A stretch of 64,000 nt of DNA from Channa striata (Eukaryota > Chordata > Actinopteri > Anabantiformes > Channidae). The stretch lies in contig CM065189.1 in the NCBI GenBank assembly GCA_033026295.1, positions 4,096,951-4,160,950 of the forward strand, written 5' to 3'. The translations under genes were made by a program, and so were the position numbers. Positions 46,440 to 58,711 of the stretch are shown here, one piece after another (the first letter of the stretch is position 1; each line of letters begins with the position of its first letter). A model generated the notes under the pieces. The model was not told where the DNA came from and made no database searches. It worked only from the letters and a program-made list of their open reading frames with translations.

Positions 46440-46870
46440 GACAAAAAAAAAAGAGTCAGATATAAATGGGGGGAGGAAGAAAAGAGACAGAGAGGGAGAA
46501 AGGAGGGAATCCAAGGGTGAAGAGGAGAAAAATGGAAGATGGAAAAGGAGATGAAGGATGAAGACAAAAAAATAAATACAGCAAGAATGAAGGACTAAGA
46601 AGGACTATGTGGAAAAGAATAGGCAGATATGAAAAGAGACCAAAAAAGAAAGTATCAATGAATAATGTCATATCGAAAGCAAAGAGGAAGGAAAAAGGAA
46701 AGAAGGAAGGAAGAAGAAGAGGTCAGTGTAAAATGGAAAGATACCAAGGAAGATGAAAAAAATCCCCACAAAGAAGGAAATGGCATTTCAGGGAAAGAAG
46801 GGAGGGAATGAAAAGAGAAGCAAAGTAGCGAAGAGATGGAATGAAAAGGAAAAGATGCAGGAATAAACCA
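46440..46870 (+). repeat. Purine-rich strand of about 430 bp
   Basis: The plus strand is mostly A and G throughout (runs such as 'ggaggaagaaaagagacaga' and 'gaaggaaggaagaagaagag'), with scattered pyrimidines. It is not a perfect short repeat. The minus strand is open for 70-110 codons here only because purine-rich sequence rarely gives stops in that direction. Confidence 0.85.
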
Positions 46871-47156
46871 AAGTGACTTACCTTTGCTGTTTTCAACTCC
46901 TTCACTTCAGAAGTGTGGATGGAGGAGGCTGGAGGGATGGAAAGCAAAGGAGAGGGGTCACTCATCTTTCAAGGAAAACCTTTCAAGGAAATGTTTTGAC
47001 TGCTTATGCGCTCCAAAACACAAGCAAATCTTCATGCTTTATTAATTTAACCATATCGTAAAGTAATAAGCAAGTGAGAGATGACAGAAAATTAGGATTC
47101 ATCAGCTGAAAAGTTCAGAAAACACAGACTTTGTCAAATATACAAACCACAACTCA

Positions 47157-47178
47157 GTGTGTGTGTGTGTGTGTGTGT
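47157..47178 (+). repeat. (GT)n microsatellite
   Basis: About 11 units. Confidence 0.9.
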
Positions 47179-47321
47179 CCAGCCAGCAGTGGCACTATGT
47201 AAAGTTCTGTGTTACACACACTCACACACAAACGACCATAAATGAATGTTTGTCATCTTAACCTTTTGCTCTCATGAGCTCTCAGCTCACACTTTATAAG
47301 TACATATTATGACACTGCATA

Positions 47322-47323
<2 letters not shown>

Positions 47324-47376
<53 letters not shown>
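47324..47376 (+). repeat. (TG)n microsatellite
   Basis: About 26 perfect units. Confidence 0.95.
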
Positions 47377-47377
<1 letters not shown>

Positions 47378-48106
47378 GTACAGTAGTGTAGACTGTCCTA
47401 CTAACAGCAGCTCTCTAGCGCCATCTACTGATGCTGCTACTGATACATGCTGGGGAACTATAACAGCCCGGGACGCTCCCAGTTAGACCAGTTAATAGTG
47501 CGGTGGGATCTGAGATAGTAATGTGCAGTAGAATCTATGTAGTTTTAAAATTGAATAGATATATATATATTACAAACTTTTTAGTAAGCAATTTTTGTCA
47601 TTAGCAGTTACAGCAATTTCAGAAACAAATAACAGAAGTGAAAATGACCAGTGCATCATAAAACTTGCAGTAGGTGGCCTATTCACGTGAAAAATGCACA
47701 CAGACACACACACATATGAGCATTATGGACTTAAGTTTACTTAACTGTTTTTTTTATTTTAACTTTCGGCTGTTTTATTTAAAATATGCATCAATGCACA
47801 CAAATGGTAACACATTATGAAGAGTTGCACAGCAGTTTTGTGTTATGTGAATATTGTAATAACTATCTTTAATAAATTAAAAATTTTTTTAAATGTTTTT
47901 ATTTGTTACAAATTTAAACCAAAATTAAAGCAAATAAATTAAAGTGAAAAAATAAATTTGGAAATTGTACATTATTCAGATTTACATACTATGTTTTCAG
48001 TTATTTAATCTTCCCTCCTCAAGAACACATAAGGATGGCGTGTGTTCCAGCATGAACTGTGGCAAAATGCAGAAATGAAAAATCCTGTCTCTCACTTATT
48101 CACTTA

Positions 48107-48111
<5 letters not shown>

Positions 48112-48162
<51 letters not shown>
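48112..48162 (+). repeat. (CA)n microsatellite
   Basis: About 25 perfect units. Confidence 0.95.
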
Positions 48163-48165
<3 letters not shown>

Positions 48166-48429
48166 CTATCTCAGAGCTTCCAGTTCACTTTCCGTGGCCA
48201 CACCGAGGCAAAGATGCAGACAGCATGCACAGGGCTCTCGGTGAAGGTTGCTGGTGAAAATCAAACCGTAATGTGTAATGTGAATTTGATTCAACTTTTT
48301 TATTATTTCTTCAGATATACTTGGCCTCTGATTTTTATTCTGATTAATATCTACTTGTTGGGTCCAACACTCTTCCCATTTTTCTATATTAGTGCACCTG
48401 CTTTTCATGGGACAGGTTTAACATGAATA

Positions 48430-48600
48430 TTTATTCTGGACAAATGTTCTTCTGTTGCTCCTTTGGAAGGTTTCATCCTTTTTTTAAATTCTCTTATCTG
48501 AACCAGGCGTCGTGTGTTATACAGATTTTAAAGCCCTTAGCGTCGCATTTTAATTCTGAGCTGTATAAATAAACTGACTTGACTTGACTTTATCTTACAT
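48430..48600 (+). repeat. Teleost dispersed repeat, TTGAC-tail type
   Basis: 'gtgttatacagattttaaag', 'agctgtataaataaactga' and a short 'cttgacttgact' tail match the 3' end of a common fish repeat whose tail is (TTGAC)n. Confidence 0.5.
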
Positions 48601-50030
48601 TAATAATTATTATTGCTGCAAGCAGCAAACGCTGCAAAGTGTCAACTGGGCTCATTAGATATAATATGGAAATATTGACAGATTGATTTAAATTCAATGC
48701 AATTATTTACTTGACACTGAAATTAGAAAAGTCGGCTTTTTTTACCAGGTTGCTGTGCAAGTCCACAGCTGGCCCACATTGGTAATAATTGATACGCATA
48801 GGTTTTCATACATGCAAGCATAAGAGTGATTGTTCAGCTAAATGTTACTTCCTAAACACAGACAAAGCAGTAAGAAAAAACAAGAAAGATCATATTCTTC
48901 AGCAGCCGGAAGTCTTTCGTATCATCTTTAGTAAACTATTGATTTTTCACTAATGCTGGAGGACAATTTTGTTCAAGTGCGGCAAATCCAGGAGTAAATA
49001 ATGAGCTGTTTGTGTGGTTAATCCACGCAAACAATTACAACACATGTACAGGAAACACTGTGTACTTAATCACAAATAATGATAGAAATATTGCCAACGG
49101 AAAATATTTACAGCATTTGAAAAGGTGGTCTGTATGATTCAGAAGCTGATCATTTGTTGCCTGTCATTTGTTACGTGAATCTCCTGCAGCAGAGAGAGAA
49201 TCAGGCCACTCATCAATCACCTGTCCAAGTGGAGATGGCTGCAGGTGCTCACAGAGGACAAGACAGAGTAAACACTGACATGAAAAACACTCAGCACAGT
49301 TTTCAACATGACAAGACACAACCAGCTCAGTGATGCAGTGTACACAGAAATACTGTAAGTAGTAACGGCAATTTACACTGGCTTGACTTTTGTGCGACTG
49401 TAGTGCTGCAGTGCACGGCAAATACAGCGAACAATAAATGAAATGTCTGTTATTGGTGGCAGGTTTATTTGTGGCAGTTTTCTGCTATTTTTTAATAGGT
49501 GGACACCTGAAACTTCTCTATGAAAAGATGTTAACATCATATATTCAAATTCTAGCATCCTAATAGAAGAAAAATCACAGTTTTTTTGTCAATGAAATAC
49601 ACCGTCCAGGTGGCCCATACATATTGTGGTGATTATTGTCTGGCAAAAACCCAAGGAACTGGCAATTTAGACTTGGGATGCCCACAAGCTGATTTCTGTT
49701 ATCATAGGTAATATGTAATAATTTTTAACAAAGTCATGAGTGCGTCAACATTTCAACCAACAACATGACCAATTTGAACACTCTTGATGTGATATTCCTG
49801 CAATTTGTGTAGAATTTTTTACAAATAGAATCGCCAATGAACTGAAATTAATAAAATGAAATATTAATTCTATTTATTTGAATTGGGTAAAGGACTGTGC
49901 ATCTGACATTTCCCTCCTTTGCCTTTTCATATAATCCCAGTTTTCCAGAGTCTTTCTTTCCCACTAAGGGACTCCTGTTGGCAGGTGACAGCTCAGTGGA
50001 TAGGCCCCTTAGCTGGTTCCCCGATATCCT

Positions 50031-50047
50031 GGGGGGGGTGGGGGGGG
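50031..50047 (+). repeat. G8-T-G8 run
   Basis: Two runs of eight G separated by a single T. This has G-quadruplex potential. It lies just 3' of the A-box-like word. Confidence 0.85.
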
Positions 50048-50266
50048 TATATAAAGTTTGTACAGAGGCATGGGGCAGAGTTGAGGGAGCTTCTCCCAGC
50101 TCCCCTCACCCCAACCCGGGCCTAATGGTGTGGAGCGAGCCTCTTACTCCCACTGCTCTACAAGCATCAAAACTACAGACAGAGAGTCAGGAGTAGCGCT
50201 CTGTTCTCAGTTCCACTCTGCTAAACTGGTGCAGGAGTGCCGAGCATGAGCCAAAAGAAAGTTTTT

Positions 50267-50270
<4 letters not shown>

Positions 50271-50309
<39 letters not shown>
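50271..50309 (+). repeat. (AC)n microsatellite
   Basis: About 19 units, complementary to the GT tract 104 bases downstream. Confidence 0.95.
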
Positions 50310-50311
<2 letters not shown>

Positions 50312-50412
50312 ACTGCCACCTCCTGTCAAGCACATTGTAGAAGCACTCCATGAGTTTTAGCTCCTTTGAGAAAAACACATTGTGTTTGCAAAGGTTGTGT
50401 GTTTTAGTCACG

Positions 50413-50413
<1 letters not shown>

Positions 50414-50457
<44 letters not shown>
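50414..50457 (+). repeat. (TG)n microsatellite
   Basis: 22 units, followed by a 'gagtgtgagggagagagagg' purine-rich stretch. Confidence 0.95.
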
Positions 50458-50459
<2 letters not shown>

Positions 50460-51489
50460 TGTGAGGGAGAGAGAGGGAGAGTCCCTCAGAGCAGGACATG
50501 GTTGCAGTGACAGAAGTTTAATCCCTGTGGTTTTCTGGGTTTGAATTTAAACACGGAAGCAAGTTGAAGCATAGTTGACCTCTCTTACAAGTCTTGACTG
50601 GAACCACTGTCACATAAAAAACCTCTGTCCAAGAAATACCACAGAGGAAGAAAGCCCCTAGCACCGGCTTTCCCTCCCTGCTGAGAGACGTTTCTGAAAG
50701 GGAGCAGAGGGCTTAAAGTAGTGTTAGCTTGAGCTTTGGGCTGATATTGGCCTTTGATAAAAAATCTGTTTGGGTCCAGCCGATGTGGTCGTCTCTGATA
50801 TGATGGAGGTTCCTGCCTGACCACAGATAGCCGTTTCTTTCTTATTATTTTTATATCAGATATCAGAGCAAGGGGCGAAAAAAAGAAGAAATCATCCCGG
50901 TGTGGCGTGGAAGGTTTGTACTGACATTCTGCAGTGAAACCTGCCTCATGATGTTGGTACGCCCTCCACTCACACCCTTTTTCCAAACCAATATCATAGG
51001 AATTACTTCCATATTGGATGACTGTGCAGCACTTGATTTGTCTTCATTGCCAATGTTCAGTGCCAGTGCATCAAGTAGCGTGTTCTTCATGTAGACGGAC
51101 AGAAAGCGAAGGTGTAGAGATGAGGGTGGTCCATGGGCATATATCACACAATGAATTTAATGAATTTAATGCAGGAGGTGAGAGTAATCCAGTTTGGCAG
51201 TAAATAGCATCACTCCATTCAGTGAGCACACACTGTCACTGAGCCCAAGCTTATCACACACCCAAACTTTGTCATTGTTGCGACAGTAATAAATGTAGAC
51301 TGCACCCAATTTAGGCACAATGTATTCCATTAGGTATAGACACAAAACATACATGGTCAGGTTTTCGACACAGCTAAACAAATGCAAATATTAAATAATT
51401 AAAATAAGCATTCAAATAGTTTGAGGACTGTTTACAAAATATCATGCATCATGCATATTATACGCACGGCACCCTCCCCAATTTCCTCC

Positions 51490-51650
51490 GTGCAACTTGC
51501 CTCCTGCTACTTTTAGCATTTTGGCACCCCCCAGCTCGCCCAGTGACAGGCTGGACTCATCACCTGCCTGTCACAGGGCTGACAAGACGAGACAACCATT
51601 CACATTTACATTTACACCTACAATATGAAAAAGACATGTCAGTGATTCCA
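51490..51650 (-). repeat. tRNA-derived SINE, copy 6 (middle part)
   Basis: The reverse complement has 'gtaaatgtgaatggttgtct', 'ctgtgacaggcaggtgatga', 'gtccagcc' and 'cactgggcgagctggggg', the middle block of the family. An internal expansion gives the AATGTA-like piece. Confidence 0.6.
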
Positions 51651-51734
51651 TTGGCCTATTGTTGAGAGACACTTGTCACAATACCGGCGTGACTTTATCA
51701 TAAAAACGCTGAGAGAATGCAGCCTTGTATGTAC

Positions 51735-51832
51735 GACACATCCTGGGTGCACCTCGCAGCTCACCCAGTGTCAGTGCGCTGCAGCCCCTGCCACTATTAA
51801 CAGCATAAGCAGTGTATGGAAAAGAATTTGAT
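51735..51832 (+). repeat. tRNA-derived SINE, copy 7 (3' part)
   Basis: 'tcctgggtgcacctcgcagc', 'tcacccagtgtcagtgcgct', 'gcagcccctgcc' and 'acagcataagcagtgtatgg' follow the 3' half. It lies about 90 bases from copy 6 in the opposite orientation. Confidence 0.6.
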
Positions 51833-52054
51833 ATTTGCCTGTTAAACAAATAAAATGACGATCTAAAAGTTGTGTTTTAAAGGTGTGGGAATCATTGTGT
51901 GTATTTCTGCGGTCAGTGGCCAGCCTATATGCTGTTATAACGAGAAATACTTATAGCAACAAGAAGCTGCTGAATCTCCCTAAATACCGAGCAACTTGTG
52001 AACGCCACAATTATGTGAAAAATGTCTTGTTATATGTATTTTCCTTTTAACTTA

Positions 52055-52230
52055 TACCATAAGTTCAGTGTCACCACAGCAAATCATTGGTCAGCATGTT
52101 GACATGACACATTTCTACTCTGGACGTCCTTCCTGACACCACCCCTCCTAACTTTCTACCGGGCTAGGAACTGTGCTTTGGAGGTTCAGTGTCCACCCAG
52201 GACACTCTGACATGTGGTTGAGGAGCGCAG
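52055..52230 (-). repeat. SINE with an RTE-type 3' end, copy 1
   Basis: The plus strand reads 'tgtcaccacagcaaatcatt', 'ggtcagcatgttgacatg', 'ggacgtccttcctgacacc', 'ctttctaccgggctaggaac' and then 'gaggttcagtgtccaccc', the reverse of a common fish SINE. The 'caccacagc' end corresponds to the 3' end of the RTE-type LINE at 20040, which suggests that type of LINE mobilised it. Confidence 0.6.
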
Positions 52231-54169
52231 ATTGTGAAAAATGTCCTGATATAACATATAAATGCTCATAAAGGACTACAGCTACTAAAGGCTGCCTGTA
52301 TGTAACACATGTTCATGGCATGTACATTATGCAGCATACTTATGCACAGCTAGAAACTAACTACATACACTCATTTAAGCACTGTACCCTTATAATTACC
52401 TGCGTGTTTCTGTTTTCTGCCACTTCATATTTCAGCTTCACCACATTACAGAGGCACATATTGTAACAATAGAAGTTACTTCACAAATTTCTGAGGCACT
52501 TGTTCCTTTTAAGTTTTTCAAGATCTGTCTTTCCCAGCTGCAACATTAAAGTGATGAACAAATTAATCACACTCAAATTAATTAATATCATATGGCTTAA
52601 TGTGAAATATATAACCCATCAACTAACCCATTAATAAAATTTGTTATAAGCACATAAAAAATATTGTTTCATTTTGTCAGTATAAAGGTCAAAAACAATG
52701 GCACGCAGATTCTAATCAGCATTTAAATGATGTCATTAATTTGGCTCTCAGTGGTGAGCTTATTAGGCATTTAGTTATAAAAGTGTTGCACCCTTAGATT
52801 CAAATCACAGGATTATTGAATGTATCTGGAGGTGATTATGCTAAAATATAAATGTCTAGAATAAAAGCTATCATTACTGGCCTTTAAAAAAACTATATTG
52901 GTCCGCCTGACATAAAACATCTAAGGTGCTAAGGTGATGTGTGTTTGGCCAAATTAAACAGATACTGCCAATGGATGTGCAGTATACATAAATCCAATGT
53001 GGTATTCTTTCATCTGATAATTTCATCATGTTATGTGCCAGCTGTTTGTTGCATATAATAGAGAACTTATTTAAGAATAATACTAATATTATATATTTAA
53101 AAAATAATAATAAGAAGAACTTATCCATTGATATTTATTGAGAGATAAAGAAATGAAATGCTTGTGAAACAATGATTGTGTCATTAACGTGGGTTTGTGA
53201 AGGTTGTTACAGTGGTAGAAATTAAGCTTTCTCATAAAAAAAAAACAAAAAATAAAAAATTTACAGTATATTCTCGTCATTGTCGTGGGAGAAAACACGG
53301 TCTTTCCAAGCGGGGAACAACACACAGAGCAGTGCAGACTGAATTTGGACCTTTGGCCTGTGGTGGTTGTGATAACACTGCCACCTAGAGGCGCAACACA
53401 CTGGGCCATCCCACTTGAGTGAAGGTGTGTGGAATCACCCTCAGTAAATTGTACTAGTCATAAGGTGGGTACCACAATATGAGAACGAAGCCAACACGGA
53501 GGCATTAGGAGATTGTATTCTCGCTGAAAATGGAAAACTTTCCCCAGTAATCCGTCAGAGTGTGCAGCACACAACAAGCTCTATTTAGAAACTGCAGTGA
53601 ACTTGCATATACCCACTGCAGATGAGGCATCTAATAAACACATTTCCTCTTTGAAACACTATTCCATAATGATCATTTCTGCTCAATGCAAAGAACTCAT
53701 AATTCACTTTCGATGAAGAATTGCATGAATGCACCCCTCCCCCTTCTCCTTCCTGTCTCCGTGGGTGTCACTGACTCCATACGTATCCCACAAGGACGCA
53801 TGAGAGAGACACAATGGAGTCATGGAGTAAGAATGATTTGTTCCTGATAATCCACATGATTCCTCTTGCTCTCCCTCTGCCTGAGCACTGTGTAATGACT
53901 CTGCTTAATTTCTCAGGGGAGAAGCAGTAATAAGTGATCATTGACAAAAGGATTTCTATGGAGACGTTCACATTATCTCTGCTTGGCCGCCTCTTGGCCT
54001 GTCTGTCTTTTTTTTTTTCTTCACTATTTTAACCACCTGTACCTCCTGTGTCTGATATGTGTGACACTTTATATATTTTTTTAAACTTTTACACTGAGAT
54101 GACAAAGAATAATACGTTAGCAGTAACATTGCACTTTTAAACCTTAATTACAGCTCTACATGATTTGAA
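52231..54169. other. Unassigned DNA, CNE-like at 53640-53990
   Basis: No gene. 53640-53990 lacks recognisable repeats and has a more balanced composition with words like 'gataatccacatgattcctc' and 'taatgactctgcttaatttc', resembling conserved non-coding DNA. Confidence 0.3.
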
Positions 54170-54420
54170 TGGCACAGCGTTGCAGCAGTTAACAACGTGG
54201 CCAGAAGGCAGAAGTCTTCCTGTAGGTTTCAACCCGCTGGTCAGCTTTGTCTGTGTGGAGCTGGCATGTTCTCTGCCTACACAGGTTAACACAGGTTAAT
54301 TGCTCCTTGGTGAGACTGTGAGTGTGAATGTTGTGCCTCTGTGTGTCGGCCCTTTGATATACTGGTGATCTGTCCACAGTTCACTTCGCCTCATGCCCAG
54401 CGTCAGCTAAGAACAGCTAA
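54170..54420 (+). repeat. tRNA-derived SINE, copy 8
   Basis: A head with 'aggtttcaaccc' at the B-box position (about 54221-54233), then 'ctgtgtggagctggcatgtt', 'ctctgcctac', 'ttaacacaggttaattgctc', 'gagtgtgaatg' and 'ctggtgatctgtccacagtt'. The 5' half is well kept and the 3' half worn. Confidence 0.6.
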
Positions 54421-56124
54421 ATAATTAGTGGGAAATAGAGCAGGCAGTTAAATGAACACGTGCTATTGCACAGTTTTCATATAAGTACTGTATATGCTGG
54501 AGGTTTTTCTTACGTGGCAGCTGTTGACAGCTAAAGGTCCTAATACGTCACTGGGCCATAAAAAATGCAATCACCTCCCCTCCCAAAAAAGAAAAAAAAT
54601 TTATATAAGAACGTTATTGACAAAAATCTGAAAAATTCCCTCCCCTTAAACTCATTAGGAACTAGACCTAGACCTGTGACTTCAAATGACCTCCTTCTGT
54701 GCTGCTTTTCTGTTGAGCATATCTGAAATAACTGTATGCTAAAAAATATATGTATGGTTGCTATATGTGGCTTTTTGTAAGTAATGTGTGGTTTTCGAAT
54801 AGTACGACGTGCTGTTTGTTTAACTTTGAAGAACTGCATGGCTCATTAGTGACCTAATAAGGGCTGAGGTGGTGGTAGCAGTGGGAGAGCTAGAAGTGCA
54901 CTCGTTTAAACGGTCCATTTCTGTGGTATTCTCCTGGTAGTGACCTGCTTGTGTGACACCCCTTTGCTGCTTATGGGTTCAACGTTTGAGTGTCAGTGTC
55001 TGCTCTACCCAGCTGTGACTGCTGGCGAGATGCTGACAACCAAATCCCTGGATTACTCCAGTACTGCACCAAAATACTGGCATTCACATTTTTCTATAAA
55101 AAGCTTATTCTTAGTTTTGGTTTGACCAGCAATTAAAAACACCCATGTAGGGCCACTCTGGATTCTTATTCAACGTTTATTTTGAGGATTTTAAAATGCC
55201 ATTTAAGCTCCACTTTTTATTCATGGACTTAAGTTTAAAGGGAAGGTCATACAATTTCAAGTATAACCTGTGAGTAAATTAGTATGAAATAAAATTAACC
55301 AGGAAAATGTATAATTTTTTTCTTTAATTGTGCTCTTCTTCTGATAGGAAGAGCTTACTTTCTGTTTAATGGTATATTTTCATTGAACCTAGAGAAATAA
55401 CACACGAGTTTATGATTTAGAAGTGTGAAAAGGGTAGATAGAGTCTATTCTGGGAGTTCGTGAAATCCTGGACATTGGACTTACACTGCTACCAGACCCT
55501 GAACAAATTTCCTTTCCACAATTCTATCTCTGTGATGTTTTTAAGTCATTTAAAAATATCAATGTGGCATGACAAGGTGTTGGAAGTGATCTTTAAACAC
55601 AAACTACCCCAAGTTAAAAAAATAAGCAATTAAACAAGCTTTTTGCAATTTTCATGGCCACTGGCATATGCACATAGCGGCACAGCGAGGGGAAGAATGG
55701 CGTAATACATTATTATCGGAATATACATTATAGGCAGTTACAGTCAGTCTGTAATGGGCAATGACATGAGCTCCTTTCATCCTGTTAAAGAGGAGCGGGG
55801 TCTGGGAAAGAATGTCCATCTCTATGACCACAAGAATTTACAAAATGAAGACTTGATTAGTTCATTCATTGATAGATTTTTGTCTTTTTGTAATTTGTCC
55901 TGACAGTTTCCCGTGCACTGAGCTTTATCCTTCACTGTGCAGCAGCAGCTCTATACGTACATTTAATAACAGGTCAGAGAACAGGTTGGGTTGGGCCCAG
56001 ATTGATTTAGAGATAATTAGGTCATGGATCGCCTTATATTGAGCTTTGCTGGTCTCTGCGTCTGCAAACTGTACCCACAGGATTATACTCGGAACTTTAT
56101 TCTCTAACCACAGCTTCAAGTACA
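54421..56124. other. Unassigned AT-rich DNA
   Basis: No gene or certain repeat. Confidence 0.35.
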
Positions 56125-56640
56125 CTGGCAAAAAAAAGTTTAAAACACCTACACACTTATTTTTATTATCTGTTGTTGAGTTATTTGATCAAATGGTTGT
56201 ACAGGGGTTAAAAACACAATCAAGTCAAATCAAAATTGCATATTAATCTTGATTTTTATCAAAAAACTGCTTTGCACCAATAACTGCCTGACAAATGTGT
56301 AACATTTAAGTGACCAATTTTTCCAGATATTCAAGTGTGACTTCCTCCCAGGTGTTCCCAAAGTTCTGATTTGCTCATTGGGCAGTGTTCCTGAACTTTT
56401 CAGTCACAGGCACCTTTTTCGTTTTCTCCTATTGCCAAAGCATCCTCAGATCATGTTTCCACCTCTCCCCTTCACTGATGGTGTTGGGCAAGCATCTATC
56501 ATCTTTTGAGGAGCTCCACACCTCAAACTTTAAAACATCAGTCTACAAGACCTTGTCTTGCAGAGCCATCTTGAGGATAACAGTAATTTCTCAAGACAAG
56601 TATAGACTGATGAGTTTGTAAGGAAAGTTGTTTCAATTGA
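56125..56640 (-). mobile_element. Tc1-type transposon relic
   Basis: 'aactgctttgcaccaataac', 'gacttcctcccaggtgttcc', 'caaagttctgatttgctc', 'gttcctgaacttttcagtca', 'caggcacctttttcgttttc', 'cacctcaaactttaaaac' and 'agtctacaagaccttgtctt' follow a Tc1-type element of fish in minus orientation. Coding frames are destroyed and the middle is shortened. Confidence 0.6.
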
Positions 56641-57189
56641 ACATTTTTAGAAATTTACACTGAAAATCACAGGTCACGGCAACTATGGACAAAGAAACAA
56701 ATATAAACTTATGTTGCTGGACATGTACTTATTTTAAGATTTTTTTAGGCACATTATTAGGGCATTTATGATCAACTTAGGAGCATCTGCACAGAAATAT
56801 CTGGAAAAAACAGATAGTTGATAAAGAGCCTTCAAGCAAATGCATTGGTTTTGTGAAGGTAATCTTTGAAGATCTGGATGTTTGATGCACTGAATAAATT
56901 GCAGGTTATTGATAAATTTGTGTTTTTATTTTCACATTTTAACGTGAAGGTCTTTTTGCCTTTTAAAATGTAACATTTATTTTAATCATTTTATTTTATG
57001 TAGTTGGAATGTGGTGTTTTGTTTTGACTTTCGATTTTTTGAGTTAAATAAAAAAGTGACTGAGCTAAAGACTCATTGCGAGGAGAGCAGCAATACTCAG
57101 GAAGATTTTAGATAGTTCCAGACCCCACAAACACACACAATATCTTAAATTACATGAACTTTTTTAAATATTAAAGTAATTATTTAAAA
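56641..57189. other. Unassigned AT-rich DNA
   Basis: No recognisable gene or repeat. Confidence 0.4.
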
Positions 57190-57362
57190 TATAAGGAGCC
57201 TTGTGGGTTAGGATATAGAAAGGCCGAGGGTTTGAATCCTACACCCAGCCACCTGATGCCGGTCCCATGGCCGAGGAAAAATGGGAGGGTTGCGGCAGGA
57301 AGTGCATCAGGTGTAAAAACACACGTTCCGCTGTGCTGACTCCTGAAGGGACAGAATGTTTA
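57190..57362 (+). repeat. SINE with an RTE-type 3' end, copy 2
   Basis: A tRNA-like head with B box 'gggtttgaatcc' (57228-57239), then 'aaaaatgggagggttgcggc', 'aggaagtgcatcaggtgt', 'aaaaacacac', 'gttccgctgtgctgactcct' and 'gaaggga'. It is the plus-strand counterpart of the element at 52055-52230. Confidence 0.65.
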
Positions 57363-58711
57363 TCCAGATAATAATTCTTTGAAATATTCTGGTTCAAAAC
57401 AATTTTTTTAAAAGGAAGTTCGTTAAATTTCACTGGAAAAGAAGAGCCTTTCCAGGTTGACTGGTGCTGGTGCTCTCACTTTTAAACTCAGTTTCACCTT
57501 TAATTAAGGCTTCATTAGACCTGAAGTGCGTTCATCACACTCTTTTGTTATATTGCTGAAAACTTGACCGGGCGTAGCTTGTATTTGCATCACATCACAA
57601 GACAACAGCCACCTTACTGCCTGCCAATTACTTTTTCACGGCAGCTGAAAGTGGGGCTGTCCTTATCGTGGCTTGTGAGGACTTCAGACTAACCACTAAA
57701 TGTTTGGAATTTTCCTCTGTATCACTCAAATGCATCTAGTCTTTCTCTATCTCTGATATACTACTCTCTAGTTGCTTGAGACTAGATGAGACTTGAGTAC
57801 AACAGGCCAGCTGCTCTGGCCTCTGGTCAGATGATTTAGGTAACTGATTATCTGGCTCTTGCTGCAGGTTGTGCTTCTTCGCACTTCTTGTCATTCTCAT
57901 CTCCGCACTGTGGAACAGACCCTGGGTTCTGGGGTAAAGATGGCCATTCGGTATCTGCATTAATAATGCTGCCAGAGTCAGAGATGAAGTGCAGAGCAGC
58001 CAGGTGTTCTTTTCAGGAACAAAGATCAGATGCATAGACCACGGACATGTTCAGAAGATGTTTGCCAACATACAAAATATATGGATAAAGAATGGTAATG
58101 GGAATTTCAGGAAATAACAAGCATGTGTGTGCCAAGGCGGATAGACCAGAGAGTAAGCGAGGAAATCCACATTCTTCAGGAAAAATCCACCTGGGGAGAC
58201 TAGGCTTCCCTAATCCCCTTCCCTGATCACAGAAAGGTAACATACCTAGGTTTCTTGTCTGCATTTCTTTCTTTAAGACAGGGTCAAAGCCAATCCTATG
58301 TGGATTACCTAAATCCCAGGTGTAATGCCATGTTATTATACTCATTAGCCAGGTTTTAAGTAGGGAAAGAAGCTCGGCTTTTTTTTTACAATTCTTGTTA
58401 TATACCTCACCTCATGTAAAAAAGGTTTATTAAATTATCCCTCACCGTCCTTCGTTATATTGAATATTTGGATAATGAACTTCTGTAAGTGTTTGCTTTT
58501 TACATGCTTCTCCCAAAGCATTGACTTGTTGGCATTTATTAAATATGCACAAATACAAAAAAACATCACAACAACACACACTAACATGTGTGTTAGCCAC
58601 AAATTAATCCTCAAATCAAGCACAGAACAATCCAGCGAGTTTCATGACCAGGTTTGTCATCTCTTTATAATGTCGTCATTTCAGTGTTAGATATAAATTG
58701 TCCCATTTTAT
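57363..58711. other. Unassigned DNA, CNE-like at 57470-57690
   Basis: 57470-57690 has few repeats and several TTAATT/CAATTA cores. The minus strand of 57736-58345 is open in two overlapping frames (99 and 110 codons) that I do not recognise. They have no start context, splice sites or family resemblance that would support a gene. Confidence 0.3.

Larger units (their letters stand above)
46871..48429. other. Unassigned AT-rich DNA with GT/CA tracts
   Basis: No gene. 'ctctagcgccatctactga' (near 47413) resembles a phrase common in fish transposons. Confidence 0.35.
48601..51489. other. Unassigned DNA with paired CA/GT tracts and a G-run
   Basis: No gene. A tRNA-A-box-like 'agctcagtggatagg' (49990-50004) is followed by a double G8 run, perhaps a worn SINE head (49980-50165). 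The 'ttgctgcaagcagcaaacg' phrase near 48614 belongs to a fish repeat I cannot name. Confidence 0.3.

Noticed and set aside
46229..46965. Minus-strand frames rich in Ser, Phe, Leu and Pro
   Set aside because: They are the translation of the purine-rich strand's complement, where stops are rare, and of CA repeats. Not genes.
53379..53395. A CTCF-like GCCACCTAGAGGCGC
   Set aside because: The spacing between the CCA part and the GGC part does not fit the CTCF core. Similar words occur inside fish transposons.
57736..58345. Two overlapping minus-strand frames of 99 and 110 codons
   Set aside because: The translations show no domain, transmembrane segment or family pattern that I recognise. Lengths are within chance for 64 kb in six frames.
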